Program-made: the position numbers and the translations under genes | Notes under the pieces: generated by a model | The model's input: the letters and a program-made list of their open reading frames with translations, nothing else | Databases searched by the model: none | Told to the model about the DNA's origin: nothing | Shown here: piece by piece, positions 1 through 9,351 of the stretch | Layout: the number at the start of each line of letters is the position of its first letter | Position numbering within the stretch: the first letter of the stretch is position 1 | Assembly: GCA_944322545.1 (NCBI GenBank) | Contig: CALUPF010000028.1 | Location: 111,763-175,762, forward strand | From: Candidatus Gastranaerophilales bacterium | Lineage (GTDB): Bacteria; Cyanobacteriota; Vampirovibrionia; Gastranaerophilales; Gastranaerophilaceae | Length of the DNA: 64,000 bases | Direction: 5' to 3'

Positions 1-1062
1 ATAGCAAATCTTATTGCTGAAAAATTAGGCGAGAAAGTTCTAGTTATTGATAAAAAAGAACACATTGCTGGGAATAGCTATGATTATACTGATGAAAACG
101 GTATAAAAATTCACAAGTATGGCTCTCATATTTTTCATACTAACAGTGAAAAAGTGTGGTCTTATTTTAAAAAGTTTGGTGATTTGAATACATATATGCA
201 CAGAGTTATTGCTGTGATAGACGGTATAGAAACGACAATTCCCTTTAACTTGAATACATTATATGATGTGTTTCCAGAAACTTTGGCAAAAAGGTTAGAA
301 GAAAAATTATTAAAATCTTTTGAATATAACAAAAAAGTACCAATTTTAGAGTTTCAAAAGCAAGCTGATGCTGATTTGAAATTTTTAGCGCAGTATGTAT
401 ATGAAAAAGTATTTTTGCATTATACAAACAAGCAGTGGGGAACATCACCTGAGGATGTTGATGGTGCTGTAACAGCTAGAGTTCCTGTTTATATAAGCTG
501 TGATGACAGATATTTCCAAGATAAATATCAAGGGATTCCAACTTGTGGTTATACAAGAGTTGTTGAGAAAATGTTAAAACATCCTAATATCGAGGTTAAA
601 TTAAACACAGATTATAAAGTTGTTAAGGGTGATTTCAAAAGGATTTTTTACACCGGTTCAATTGATGAATTCTTTGATTATAAATTTGGAATGTTGCCAT
701 ATAGAAGTGTGAATTTCAAATTAGAGTTACATAATCATCCTTATTATCAGTCTAATGCTGTTGTGAATTATCCTTGTAATTACGATTTCACAAGAATTCA
801 TGAGTACAAGTATTACTTAAATGATATTTCAGAAAAAACTGTTATTGCTAAGGAATATTCTGAAGCATTTGAATTGGGCAAAAATGAAAGATATTACCCA
901 ATTCCAAAAGATGAAAACATTGAGTTGTATAACAAGTATTTAGAAGAAGCTAAAAAACTTGAGAATGTTTATTTCTTAGGCAGATTAGGTGATTATAAAT
1001 ATTACAATATGGATCAGGCTATTGGTCGTGCTATTGAACTTTTTGAGGAGGTTTGTCAATGA
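1..1062 (+). CDS. glf: UDP-galactopyranose mutase, copy 1 (5'-truncated by window edge)
   Basis: FAD flavoenzyme that interconverts UDP-galactopyranose and UDP-galactofuranose in the cytoplasm, supplying Galf for surface glycans. The frame is open from base 1, so the start and the first residues of the FAD-binding fold lie outside the window; 353 codons are visible. Family-typical segments include YGSHIFHT, TARVPVYIS, DRYFQDKYQGIP, IDEFFDYKFG and the C-terminal FLGRLGDYKYYNMDQ. It overlaps galE by 4 bases (ATGA). A second, clearly paralogous copy lies at 4294-5439. Assignment is secure; only the N-terminus is missing. Confidence 0.95.
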   Translation: MANLIAEKLGEKVLVIDKKEHIAGNSYDYTDENGIKIHKYGSHIFHTNSEKVWSYFKKFGDLNTYMHRVIAVIDGIETTIPFNLNTLYDVFPETLAKRLEEKLLKSFEYNKKVPILEFQKQADADLKFLAQYVYEKVFLHYTNKQWGTSPEDVDGAVTARVPVYISCDDRYFQDKYQGIPTCGYTRVVEKMLKHPNIEVKLNTDYKVVKGDFKRIFYTGSIDEFFDYKFGMLPYRSVNFKLELHNHPYYQSNAVVNYPCNYDFTRIHEYKYYLNDISEKTVIAKEYSEAFELGKNERYYPIPKDENIELYNKYLEEAKKLENVYFLGRLGDYKYYNMDQAIGRAIELFEEVCQ

Positions 1063-2051
1063 TATTAATCACAGGTGGTGCAGGTTACATTGGTAGTCAT
1101 ACTGTTTTAAATTTTTTGAAAGATAACTATGATGTTTTGGTTTTTGATAACCTCGAAACTGGGCACATTGAAACTATCGAAGAATTGAAAAAAGCCGGTA
1201 ATGTTACCTTTGAAAAAGGTGATTTGAGAAACATCGAGGATATTGACAGAGTTTTTGAAAAGTATCATATAGAGACAGTTATTCATTTTGCTGCATTTGC
1301 TTTAGTTGGTGAAAGTGTTGTAGAACCTGCTAAGTATTACAGAAATAATACTGTCGGCACACTGAATCTTTTAGACACTATGGTAAAACATAACGTTAAA
1401 AGTATTATCTTTTCTTCTACTTGTGCAACTTATGGAGAGCCTCAATATACACCAATTGATGAGAAACATCCTCAAAACCCAATCAATCCATATGGTGCAT
1501 CAAAGCTTATGGTAGAAAGAATTATGAGTGATTATGATGCTGCTTATGGCTTGAAGTCTGTTAAGTTGAGATATTTCAACGTTGCAGGTTGCGATACACA
1601 AGGAAGAGTTGGAGAATGGCATGAGCCTGAGACTCATTTGATTCCAAATATTTTAAAATCTGTTTTTGGTGAAGGTAAGACTTTCAAAATTTTTGGTGAT
1701 GATTACCAAACACCAGATGGAACATGTATAAGAGATTATGTTAACGTTGAAGATTTAGCTCAAGCTCACAAACTTGCTTATTTATGGTTGAAAAAAGAAA
1801 ATCGCTCTGAGGTCTTTAATCTAGGAACAGAAAATGGTAACAGTGTAAAAGAAGTTTTTGATGCTTGTGAAAAAGTTTTAAATCAGAAAATCAATGTTGA
1901 AGTTGCTCCAAGAAGACCTGGAGATCCTGCAACTTTATATGCAAATGCTAATAAGGCTAAGTCTGAATTGCATTGGAATCCTGAAAGAACTCTTGAACAT
2001 AGCATTGATACAGCTTATAAGTTTGAGCAAAAATTGCAAAAGTTGAAATAA
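1059..2051 (+). CDS. galE: UDP-glucose 4-epimerase
   Basis: Short-chain dehydrogenase-fold epimerase interconverting UDP-glucose and UDP-galactose, the substrate of the two Glf enzymes beside it. An N-terminal GGAGYIGSH nucleotide-binding loop, the TCATYG segment and YGASK (catalytic Tyr/Lys) are visible; 330 residues is the normal family length. I start at ATG 1059 rather than TTG 1053 because GAGGAGG at 1045-1051 is ideally spaced for it and the residue after Met is the first of the Rossmann strand. It is translationally coupled to glf through an ATGA overlap. Confidence 0.95.
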   Translation: MILITGGAGYIGSHTVLNFLKDNYDVLVFDNLETGHIETIEELKKAGNVTFEKGDLRNIEDIDRVFEKYHIETVIHFAAFALVGESVVEPAKYYRNNTVGTLNLLDTMVKHNVKSIIFSSTCATYGEPQYTPIDEKHPQNPINPYGASKLMVERIMSDYDAAYGLKSVKLRYFNVAGCDTQGRVGEWHEPETHLIPNILKSVFGEGKTFKIFGDDYQTPDGTCIRDYVNVEDLAQAHKLAYLWLKKENRSEVFNLGTENGNSVKEVFDACEKVLNQKINVEVAPRRPGDPATLYANANKAKSELHWNPERTLEHSIDTAYKFEQKLQKLK

Positions 2052-2054
2052 TAT

Positions 2055-3038
2055 ATGATGGTTGATGAAATCAAAAATAAAATAGAAAAACCTGAAATAA
2101 AAAGTGTTGTAGTTGCGTGCAATACATTTTTAAGGCCGGAATTTTTGAAAAAATGTCTTGATGGTGTTTCTAAATTAAGAATTCCTGAAGGTATTGATAT
2201 AAAAGTTTTGGTTGTTGATAACGATAAAGATGCTTCAGCTTTAGCTGTTGTTGATAGTGTTAAAACTGATTTTCCTTTTGAAATTTTTTATTTCGTTGAA
2301 GAAAAAAGAGGGCTATCTAATGCTAGAAACAGGCTTTTAAAAGAAGCTATAAATCTTGGAGCTACTCATATAGCTGTTTTAGATGACGATGATATTCCTG
2401 ATGAAAATTGGGTTTTTGAATTAATTGATTTATATAAAACACAAGATAATGCTTACATTATTTCAGGGCCTGAGTTTTGTTGTTTTGATGGAGAATTCCC
2501 TTCCTTTTTAACTAATAATAATATCTTTATTAAAAAGACTACAAAGCAAAAAGGTGAAATAAGAAAAGTTTGCTCTACTCATAATGCGTTTTTTCCTGTT
2601 GATATAATGACTAAAAATGGAATATGGTTTAATCCTGATTTTGTTTTTATGGGTGGTGAAGATGGCGATTTCTTTTTTAGAGCAAGCGAAGTAGGTTATA
2701 CAATTGTTGCAAATCCGGATGCGATTGTAAGGGAGATTAATGACAAAAACAGAGTTAATTTAAAATGGATTTTGCACAGATCTTTTTATAACGGTTATTC
2801 AGGTTCTTATTTAAAATATAGAGAATCTGGTAATGTTTTTAAAAGATTGTTTTATATTTTTAAGGTGTTGATGGTTGTTGTTTTAGATATGTTCTTTGTT
2901 CCATTTTCTATTATTGGTGGTTTGACATTCTTTTTTAATATTTTAGGTTTAACCAGTAAAAATTTAGGCAAATTATTGGGAGCTGTTAACTTAAAACCCT
3001 TAAATTATTATAAAAACCTTAATGGAGGAATAAAATAG
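2055..3038 (+). CDS. GT2-family glycosyltransferase with C-terminal hydrophobic segments
   Basis: Probable inverting glycosyltransferase of family GT2 (GT-A fold) acting on a lipid-linked glycan at the inner face of the cytoplasmic membrane. Visible are the N-terminal beta strand SVVVACNTF, VLVVDND, the RGLSNARNRLL segment and the metal-binding DDDD/IPDENWV region near residues 115-122. Residues about 265-310 are strongly hydrophobic (two probable membrane segments), which suggests membrane attachment. No good ribosome-binding site precedes ATG 2055; with only 3 bases after galE it is probably coupled. Acceptor and donor sugars cannot be read from the sequence. Confidence 0.8.
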   Translation: MMVDEIKNKIEKPEIKSVVVACNTFLRPEFLKKCLDGVSKLRIPEGIDIKVLVVDNDKDASALAVVDSVKTDFPFEIFYFVEEKRGLSNARNRLLKEAINLGATHIAVLDDDDIPDENWVFELIDLYKTQDNAYIISGPEFCCFDGEFPSFLTNNNIFIKKTTKQKGEIRKVCSTHNAFFPVDIMTKNGIWFNPDFVFMGGEDGDFFFRASEVGYTIVANPDAIVREINDKNRVNLKWILHRSFYNGYSGSYLKYRESGNVFKRLFYIFKVLMVVVLDMFFVPFSIIGGLTFFFNILGLTSKNLGKLLGAVNLKPLNYYKNLNGGIK

Positions 3039-4112
3039 ATGATAAAAGTATCAGTTGTTGTTCCTATATACAATGTTGAGAAATATCTTTCACAGTGTAT
3101 TGAAAGTATTCTTTCTCAAACATTGAAAGATATTGAGGTGATTTGTGTTAATGATGGTTCAAAAGATTCGTCTTTGAGTATATTAAAAGATTTTTCTAGT
3201 AAGGACGATAGGGTCATGGTTATAGACAAAGAAAATTCCGGCTATGGCGATACTATGAACATTGGACTTTCTGCTGCAACAGGGGAATATATTTCGATAG
3301 TTGAATCTGACGATTTTATTGATAAAAATATGCTAGAAGATTTATATAATATTGCAAAAGATAATGATTGTGATGTTGTAAAAAGTGATTGGTATAAATA
3401 CTGGACAAAAAACAATTTGTCTTTAAAATCTGGTAAAATATCACCAGATTTATCCAATAAGGTTATTTCTGCATTTGAACATCCTGAAATTCTTGGCATT
3501 CAGCCTTCAATATGGAGCGGGATATATAAAAGAAGTTTTCTTGTTGATAATAATATAAAATTTTTGACTACACCTGGTGCATCTTATCAGGATACGTCTT
3601 TTAATTTTAAAGTTTTTGCGCTTGCAAAAAGGGTGCTTTTGACAAGTAAAGCATATTTGTATTACAGACAAGATAATCCTGCGTCTTCCATTAATGACAA
3701 AACAAAAACAGGAATAATATTCAAAGAGTATGATGAGATAAATAGATTTATTAATGAAACAAAAGGTTTAGAGCCTTTATTTCCTCAAAAGTTTACCAAT
3801 GAATTTAAAGCGTATCAATGGACCTTGAAGCGTATAGATTTACCTTTGAGAGCGGGTTTTATTGATGATTTGTCTGAAAGATATAAGAATTATTCACAGT
3901 TATACGATTTTTCAAAGATGGATTTGAAAAAGTCTATAAAGGATAAAATTTTATTGCTTATTAATGATGCTGGTAAATTTTCTAAGCAATTTGAGAAGGA
4001 AATGAAAAAAGAAAGATGGAGTCAAATAAGAAGAAATCTTATTTCTGTGAAAATCAATAAATCAAGGATAAGTGTAAAACTTTTAGGTTTACAGCTTATT
4101 AATATTGGATAA
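3039..4112 (+). CDS. GT2-family glycosyltransferase
   Basis: GT-A glycosyltransferase. It starts with the classic SVVVPIYNVEKYLSQCIESI, followed by VNDGSKDSS and a VESDD metal-binding motif near residue 87, as in WcaA/EpsJ-like family 2 enzymes. The C-terminus carries the short basic/hydrophobic tail (LISVKINKSRISVKLLGLQL) that recurs in other proteins of this cluster. SD GGAGGA at 3024-3029 supports ATG 3039. It abuts the upstream GT2 stop codon, so both are probably one operon. Specificity is unknown. It resembles the GT2 at 5432-6502 and each sits beside glf, suggesting a duplicated module. Confidence 0.88.
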   Translation: MIKVSVVVPIYNVEKYLSQCIESILSQTLKDIEVICVNDGSKDSSLSILKDFSSKDDRVMVIDKENSGYGDTMNIGLSAATGEYISIVESDDFIDKNMLEDLYNIAKDNDCDVVKSDWYKYWTKNNLSLKSGKISPDLSNKVISAFEHPEILGIQPSIWSGIYKRSFLVDNNIKFLTTPGASYQDTSFNFKVFALAKRVLLTSKAYLYYRQDNPASSINDKTKTGIIFKEYDEINRFINETKGLEPLFPQKFTNEFKAYQWTLKRIDLPLRAGFIDDLSERYKNYSQLYDFSKMDLKKSIKDKILLLINDAGKFSKQFEKEMKKERWSQIRRNLISVKINKSRISVKLLGLQLINIG

Positions 4113-4293
4113 ATAAAGTTTTCTGATTTTTGTTATACAATTTTTATTTTTCTCATAATGTTTTTCGACTTGAAAAAATAAACATACTTAATAATTGTTT
4201 ATATTGCAAGGTTTTATACTATGTTTGGGATATGATGTAAACATACGTTTTTGTTAAAATGTATGTTAGTATGCACAGGGGAGTTTGCTAAAA
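4113..4293 (+). promoter_or_regulatory. AT-rich intergenic gap with possible internal promoter of the glycan cluster
   Basis: This 181-base gap is the longest inside the glycan cluster. It holds two AAACATAC direct repeats (around 4180 and 4240), an ACATAC/GTATGT inverted pair near 4242-4267, and AT-rich -10-like strings, but no clear 17-base-spaced promoter and no terminator hairpin. A secondary promoter for glf copy 2 is plausible. This is weak evidence. Confidence 0.3.
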
Positions 4294-5439
4294 GTGACGA
4301 ATCTTATAAACGTTATAGTAGGAGCAGGTTTTTCAGGCGCAGTCTTGGCTTCTCTTATAGCTAACAATACTGATGAAAAGGTCATTGTTCTTGACAGAAG
4401 AGATGTTGTAGGTGGTAATTGTCATGATTATTTAGATGATAATTCGATCACTGTCCATAAATATGGTCCTCATATTTTTCACACCAATGATAAAAAAGTG
4501 TGGGATTATTTGTCAAAATTTACGAAATGGCATCTGTTTTATTTGAAATCGAATGTGATAATTGAGGGTAATTGTGTAACATTACCATTTAATTTAACAA
4601 CGATAAGAGATTTGTTTTCTCAGCAGATGGCTGATAAGTTTGAACAAAAGCTTATTTCAAAGTATGGCTATGGTAAAAAAATTCCAATTCTAGATTTGAA
4701 AAACAATAGTGATGAAGATTTGAAATTTATTGCTGATTTTGTATATGAAAATGTTTTTAAAAATTACACTATGAAACAATGGGGACTAAGACCAGAAGAA
4801 ATAGATCCTTCGGTGACAGCAAGAGTCCCTGTTTATATTTCTTATGATAACAGATATTTTCAAGACAAGTATCAGGGTATTCCTCAAAAAGGTTATACTT
4901 CATTAATTAAAAATATGCTTGATCACAAAAATATCGAAGTTTTGTTAAACACAGATTATAAGGATTTTAATGTAAAAGCTGATAGAGTTTTTTACACAGG
5001 TGCGATAGATGAGTTTTTTGATTACAAATTTGGTGAACTGCCGTATCGTAGCCTTGCTTTTGATGTTCAAGTTTTAGACAAAGAATATTTCCAAAAAACA
5101 GCAATCACAAATTATCCAAATGATTATGATTTTACAAGAATAACTGAGCATAAATATTTCTTGGATGAAAAATCAAATAAAACTGTGATATCGATAGAGT
5201 ATCCTCAAAAATTTGTTCTTGGTGAAAATGAAAGATATTATCCAATTCAAAATGACGAGAATCAAAAACTTTATAACAGATATTTAGAGGAAAGTAAAAA
5301 GCTCGATAATGTGTATTTCTTAGGTAGATTAGGAGATTACAAGTATTACAACATGGATTTGACTGTTGCAAGAGCGATAGAAATGTTCGAAACCGTTTTT
5401 AATAAGACAGAAAATTTAAGTGGAGATAATAATGCCTAA
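4294..5439 (+). CDS. glf: UDP-galactopyranose mutase, copy 2
   Basis: Complete Glf flavoenzyme producing UDP-galactofuranose. The Rossmann loop VGAGFSGAV, DRRDVVGGNCHDY, YGPHIFHTND, TARVPVYISYDNRYFQDKYQ and the C-terminal GRLGDYKYYNMDL are all present; 381 residues is normal. I prefer GTG 4294 over TTG 4285 because the SD AGGGGAG at 4277-4283 is 10 bases from GTG but only 1 base from TTG. It is similar along its length to copy 1 yet clearly diverged, so this is an old duplication or separate acquisition. It overlaps the next gene by 8 bases. Confidence 0.95.
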   Translation: MTNLINVIVGAGFSGAVLASLIANNTDEKVIVLDRRDVVGGNCHDYLDDNSITVHKYGPHIFHTNDKKVWDYLSKFTKWHLFYLKSNVIIEGNCVTLPFNLTTIRDLFSQQMADKFEQKLISKYGYGKKIPILDLKNNSDEDLKFIADFVYENVFKNYTMKQWGLRPEEIDPSVTARVPVYISYDNRYFQDKYQGIPQKGYTSLIKNMLDHKNIEVLLNTDYKDFNVKADRVFYTGAIDEFFDYKFGELPYRSLAFDVQVLDKEYFQKTAITNYPNDYDFTRITEHKYFLDEKSNKTVISIEYPQKFVLGENERYYPIQNDENQKLYNRYLEESKKLDNVYFLGRLGDYKYYNMDLTVARAIEMFETVFNKTENLSGDNNA

Positions 5440-6502
5440 AGTTTCAATAGTGATGCCGGCTTATAACGTTGAGAGATATTTTCGTCAATGTATAGAAAGT
5501 GTTATAAATCAAACTCTAGAAGATATTGAGATTATACCTGTTGATGATGGTTCTCCTGATAATTGTGGAAAAATCATGGACGAATATGCCGCAAAAGATT
5601 CTAGAATTAAGCCAATTCATCAGGAAAACGGCGGCTATGGAAAAGCAGTTAATGCTGGAATTGAGGCTGCAACCGGTGAGTATGTGGGAATTGTTGAAAC
5701 AGATGATTGGATTGAACCTCAGATGTATGAAAAATTGTATAATCAGGCCAAAAAACTTGATGCTGATATGTGCAAGTGTGATTTTTCATATTACTATGGA
5801 AATGACAGATTTAAACCTTGTCATAATATGATGACAGTTGCAAAAGAGGATGAATTATTTACTATAAAAGACTGTCCAGAGCTTTTTTTATACCATGTTA
5901 GTATTTGGTCTGCAATTTATAAAAGGGATTATTTAAACAGAAACAATATAAGAGTTATTGAGACTAAAAGTGCCTCTTATCAAGATATGCCTTTTATGGT
6001 TGAGGTGTTGGCAAAAGGCGCTAAAATAACGTTGGTTCATGACGCTCTTTTAAATTATAGAACAGAAGAAGGTATGAATTCTTCTACTATAAGAACTGAT
6101 GGAAGATTAAAAATTATGCCTCAGATGTGTCAATTAGCAAGAGATATTTTTAAAGAAAACGATTGCTGGGAAAATGTAAAAGATGTTGCTTATAGGCAGT
6201 TTTATAACTGTTCTGTAAATATGTTTTTTCAAACAGATAAAGAATATACAAAAGCTCATTTTGATGAATTGTGCAAGCTTTTTGATGAGTTTGATGAATC
6301 TTTGAGTAAGAAAAATTATTTCAAAAAGAAAGATTTAAAGGTTTTAAGACTCATAAAAAACAATGACTATGAAGAAATGATGAAACTTTATGAATTGAGA
6401 AAAATGAAAAAATTCAGAAAGAAGATTATTTCTATCAAGTGGAACGAGAATGAAAAATCAATAAAGCTATTTGGGAAGGTTTTATATAAAATTTCTAAAT
6501 AA
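5432..6502 (+). CDS. GT2-family glycosyltransferase
   Basis: GT-A fold glycosyltransferase. VSIVMPAYNVERYFRQCIES, PVDDGSPDNCG and VETDDW (metal-binding acidic motif, near residue 88) are diagnostic of family GT2. ATG 5432 is chosen over GTG 5420 because GGAG at 5422-5425 is correctly spaced for it. The last 35 residues form the cluster's recurring tail (KKIISIKWNENEKSIKLFGK). It overlaps glf copy 2 by 8 bases. It is a close relative of the GT2 at 3039-4112. Donor could be UDP-Galf given its coupling to glf, but that is inference. Confidence 0.88.
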   Translation: MPKVSIVMPAYNVERYFRQCIESVINQTLEDIEIIPVDDGSPDNCGKIMDEYAAKDSRIKPIHQENGGYGKAVNAGIEAATGEYVGIVETDDWIEPQMYEKLYNQAKKLDADMCKCDFSYYYGNDRFKPCHNMMTVAKEDELFTIKDCPELFLYHVSIWSAIYKRDYLNRNNIRVIETKSASYQDMPFMVEVLAKGAKITLVHDALLNYRTEEGMNSSTIRTDGRLKIMPQMCQLARDIFKENDCWENVKDVAYRQFYNCSVNMFFQTDKEYTKAHFDELCKLFDEFDESLSKKNYFKKKDLKVLRLIKNNDYEEMMKLYELRKMKKFRKKIISIKWNENEKSIKLFGKVLYKISK

Positions 6503-6546
6503 ATATGAGATATAAATTTGAATTATATGAAAGGATTGATACTTTA

Positions 6547-9351
6547 ATGCAAACAACAAAGATTTTAGTTTCATACCATAAAAAGGCAGAACTTTTAAAT
6601 GATGATATTTTCATACCTATACATGTTGGCAGAAGCATTGCGGCTAATACACAAGACAAACAATGGCTATGTGAGAATATGATAGGTGATGATACAGGAG
6701 ATAATATTTCTATTCAAAATAAAAAATATGGAGAATTAACTGCACAATATTTTGCATGGAAAAATCCAGATAAAATTGGCAATCCTGAATATGTTGGATT
6801 TATGCATTATAGAAGACATATGAATTTTTACCCAGAAAAGGTTTTAGATGAGAGTATCTATGGATTAGTTGAACGTTCATATATTGGCAAAGAATACAAG
6901 GAAGAGTTTGGTTTAGATGGGAATACTATATCAAATCTTGTAAAAGAATATGATATTGTTGTTGCAAAACAATGGAATGTTAAAAATGATGGTGGAAAAA
7001 ATAATTACGATTTATATGCACAAAAGAATAAAATATTAGATATAAAAAACTATGATTTAGCTTTAAATATATTACTAAAAAAATACCCTGAATTTCAAAA
7101 GGCTGTAAGTGACTACAATAACAATCCTATGGGGTATTATACAAATATATTTATAATGAAGAAAGAGTTATTTAATAAGTATTCTGCATGGTTATTTTCT
7201 ATACTTTTTGAATGTGATAAAGAGACTAAAATTGAATTTGATAGGGAGTTAGGACATATTTCTGAAAGATTATTTGGTATTTATTTGACATATTTAAAAA
7301 TGACTTCTTCAAATCTAAAAGTTAAAGAATTGCAAAGAACTTTTGTTAGAAGTACAGAAATAGCTAATCATATTCCAATAGCTTTTTCATCTGATAATAA
7401 TTATGTAGAGCATTTAGGCTGTACAATAGCTTCAATACTTAAAAACAAAAAACCGAATGATTATTTGCATTTTTACATATTAAATGATGGGTTAACACGA
7501 AAAAGTAAAAAGAAAATTTATAAATTACAAAAAATAGAAAAATGTGAAATTACATTTGTTCCAGTATCAAACAATGATTTTAAAGATTGTCCTTTAACAA
7601 AGGTCTGTCCTCATATATCTATTGCAACATATTATAGATTTATATTAGCAGATTTATTTTCATATTTAGATAAATTACTTTATTTAGACTGTGACATTAC
7701 AGTTAAAGGTTCTTTATTCCCTTTGTATAATACAGATATCCAAGATTACTACTTTGCTGGGGTAAAAGATGTTTTATATGATGATAGCGCAGAACGTCTT
7801 AATGTTAATAAATATTGCAATGCAGGTGTAATGCTCATAAACTTAAAACGTTGGAGAGATGAAAATATACAAGAAAAATTGTTTGATTATGCTCATAAAA
7901 ATAAAGATCATATTGTATGGCAAGATCAAGATGTTCTTAATGTAGTTTTACAAGATGGTATAAAGTACGTTGAGCCTATTTGGAATGCACAAGTTGGTGA
8001 ATATGATTGTTGTTATGAATCAGGTTTTAATCAAATAGGGCAAAATGCTATTATTGTTCATCATATAGGCGTTTTAAAACCTTGGAAAAAGAAAAGCCAA
8101 TCTCCATATAAAAATTTGTATATAGACAATTTAAAATATACAAAATGGAAATATAAGATTCCTTTTTATATATTGCAATCTATTGATTTTAAAATAAGTA
8201 AATTGAGAAAAAAATTAATAACTATAAGGTGGAATAAAAAAGAGAAAAAGATTTCTTTATTCGGGAAGACTATTTTATCGTTGGGAAGACAAAAGAAAAG
8301 CACTTCTACGTTTAATAATCAAAACTTTTTAGATTTTGTTACTAATTATAATCTCGATTTAATAAGAAATTCTGGTTTATGGGATGTTTCTTGGTATTTG
8401 AAAGAGTATAACTATCGTGAGGATAAATTTTTAGCTTTGAGAAATTGGGCCTATGAAAGATGGGAAAGAGGTGAGTCTCCATCTAAGTATTTTAATGTTC
8501 CATATTATCAAAATACATATGATATAAAAGATGAAAATCCTTTGTTGCATTATTTAACCAAAGGTAGATATTGGTGTTTTTATCCAAATGATAATAATGC
8601 TTTTAGTGATGAGATTGATGAAAATAAAATCAAAGAATATGTTGAATATTCAAAAACAAGAAAAGCTAATTCTGTCATGTATACTTGTATAACCAATAAT
8701 TATGATGATTTAAATGCAATAAGAGCATATAAGTATTTTGATTGGGATTGGGATTATGTCTGTTATACAGATAATCAAGAGCACATTGAAAAAGGTCAAA
8801 TTGGCATTTGGAAGATTCGTCCATTAGCATTTACTGAATCTGATAATACAAGAATTAATAGATGGCATAAAACACATCCACATTTGTTATTTCCTGAATA
8901 TCATGAAAGTTTTTATGTTGATGCGAATATAAATATATTAACATCTAAAATATTCGATATTGTTAAACAAGAAAGTAAAACTTTAATGTTACCAGAACAT
9001 TTTAATGTTAATTGCTCGTACCTAGAAGCTAAAGTGATGTTAGAGAAAAATTTACATGACACAGATAAAATTAAAGATATGGTCTATGAGATGAGGAAAA
9101 ATCATTTTCCTGCTAATTATGGATTAACAGAAAATAATGTAATTTATAGAAAACATAACGATCCACAAATTATTGCAATAATGGAGGATTGGTGGAATTA
9201 TATCGAAAATTATTCAAAAAGAGATCAGCTGTCTTTCGAATATGTTTTGTTTAAACATGGCATAAAAGTTTCTGATGTGTCTTTTGAAAATATAAGAATA
9301 GATATAAAGAATTTTTATGTATATGACCATAAAAAAAGGAGATGTAATTGA
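6547..9351 (+). CDS. Multidomain glycosyltransferase: DUF4422 - GT8 - linker - DUF616
   Basis: A 934-residue fusion. Residues about 4-255 match DUF4422 (ILVSYHKK, DDTGDNIS, GFMHYRR). Residues about 275-545 are a GT8 domain (FSSDNNYVEHLG, TYYRFILAD, acidic LDCDIT at 381-383, CNAGVMLINLKRW, HHIGVLKPW). A basic linker follows near 553-585 (KLITIRWNKKEKKISLFGK), then a SGLWDVSWYL...PLLHYLTKGRY region as found in polysaccharide biosynthesis proteins, and a C-terminal DUF616/TOD1-MUCI70-like domain (TCITNNYDDL, YVCYTDN, RINRWHKTHPH). ATG 6505 is also in frame, but ATG 6547 has AAGGA upstream and starts right at the DUF4422 strand. Likely adds more than one sugar. Confidence 0.85.
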   Translation: MQTTKILVSYHKKAELLNDDIFIPIHVGRSIAANTQDKQWLCENMIGDDTGDNISIQNKKYGELTAQYFAWKNPDKIGNPEYVGFMHYRRHMNFYPEKVLDESIYGLVERSYIGKEYKEEFGLDGNTISNLVKEYDIVVAKQWNVKNDGGKNNYDLYAQKNKILDIKNYDLALNILLKKYPEFQKAVSDYNNNPMGYYTNIFIMKKELFNKYSAWLFSILFECDKETKIEFDRELGHISERLFGIYLTYLKMTSSNLKVKELQRTFVRSTEIANHIPIAFSSDNNYVEHLGCTIASILKNKKPNDYLHFYILNDGLTRKSKKKIYKLQKIEKCEITFVPVSNNDFKDCPLTKVCPHISIATYYRFILADLFSYLDKLLYLDCDITVKGSLFPLYNTDIQDYYFAGVKDVLYDDSAERLNVNKYCNAGVMLINLKRWRDENIQEKLFDYAHKNKDHIVWQDQDVLNVVLQDGIKYVEPIWNAQVGEYDCCYESGFNQIGQNAIIVHHIGVLKPWKKKSQSPYKNLYIDNLKYTKWKYKIPFYILQSIDFKISKLRKKLITIRWNKKEKKISLFGKTILSLGRQKKSTSTFNNQNFLDFVTNYNLDLIRNSGLWDVSWYLKEYNYREDKFLALRNWAYERWERGESPSKYFNVPYYQNTYDIKDENPLLHYLTKGRYWCFYPNDNNAFSDEIDENKIKEYVEYSKTRKANSVMYTCITNNYDDLNAIRAYKYFDWDWDYVCYTDNQEHIEKGQIGIWKIRPLAFTESDNTRINRWHKTHPHLLFPEYHESFYVDANINILTSKIFDIVKQESKTLMLPEHFNVNCSYLEAKVMLEKNLHDTDKIKDMVYEMRKNHFPANYGLTENNVIYRKHNDPQIIAIMEDWWNYIENYSKRDQLSFEYVLFKHGIKVSDVSFENIRIDIKNFYVYDHKKRRCN

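Noticed and set aside
4113..4293. ACATAC/GTATGT repeats as operator or small RNA gene
   Set aside because: Short arms in very AT-rich DNA, imperfect spacing, no terminator; chance occurrence is likely.
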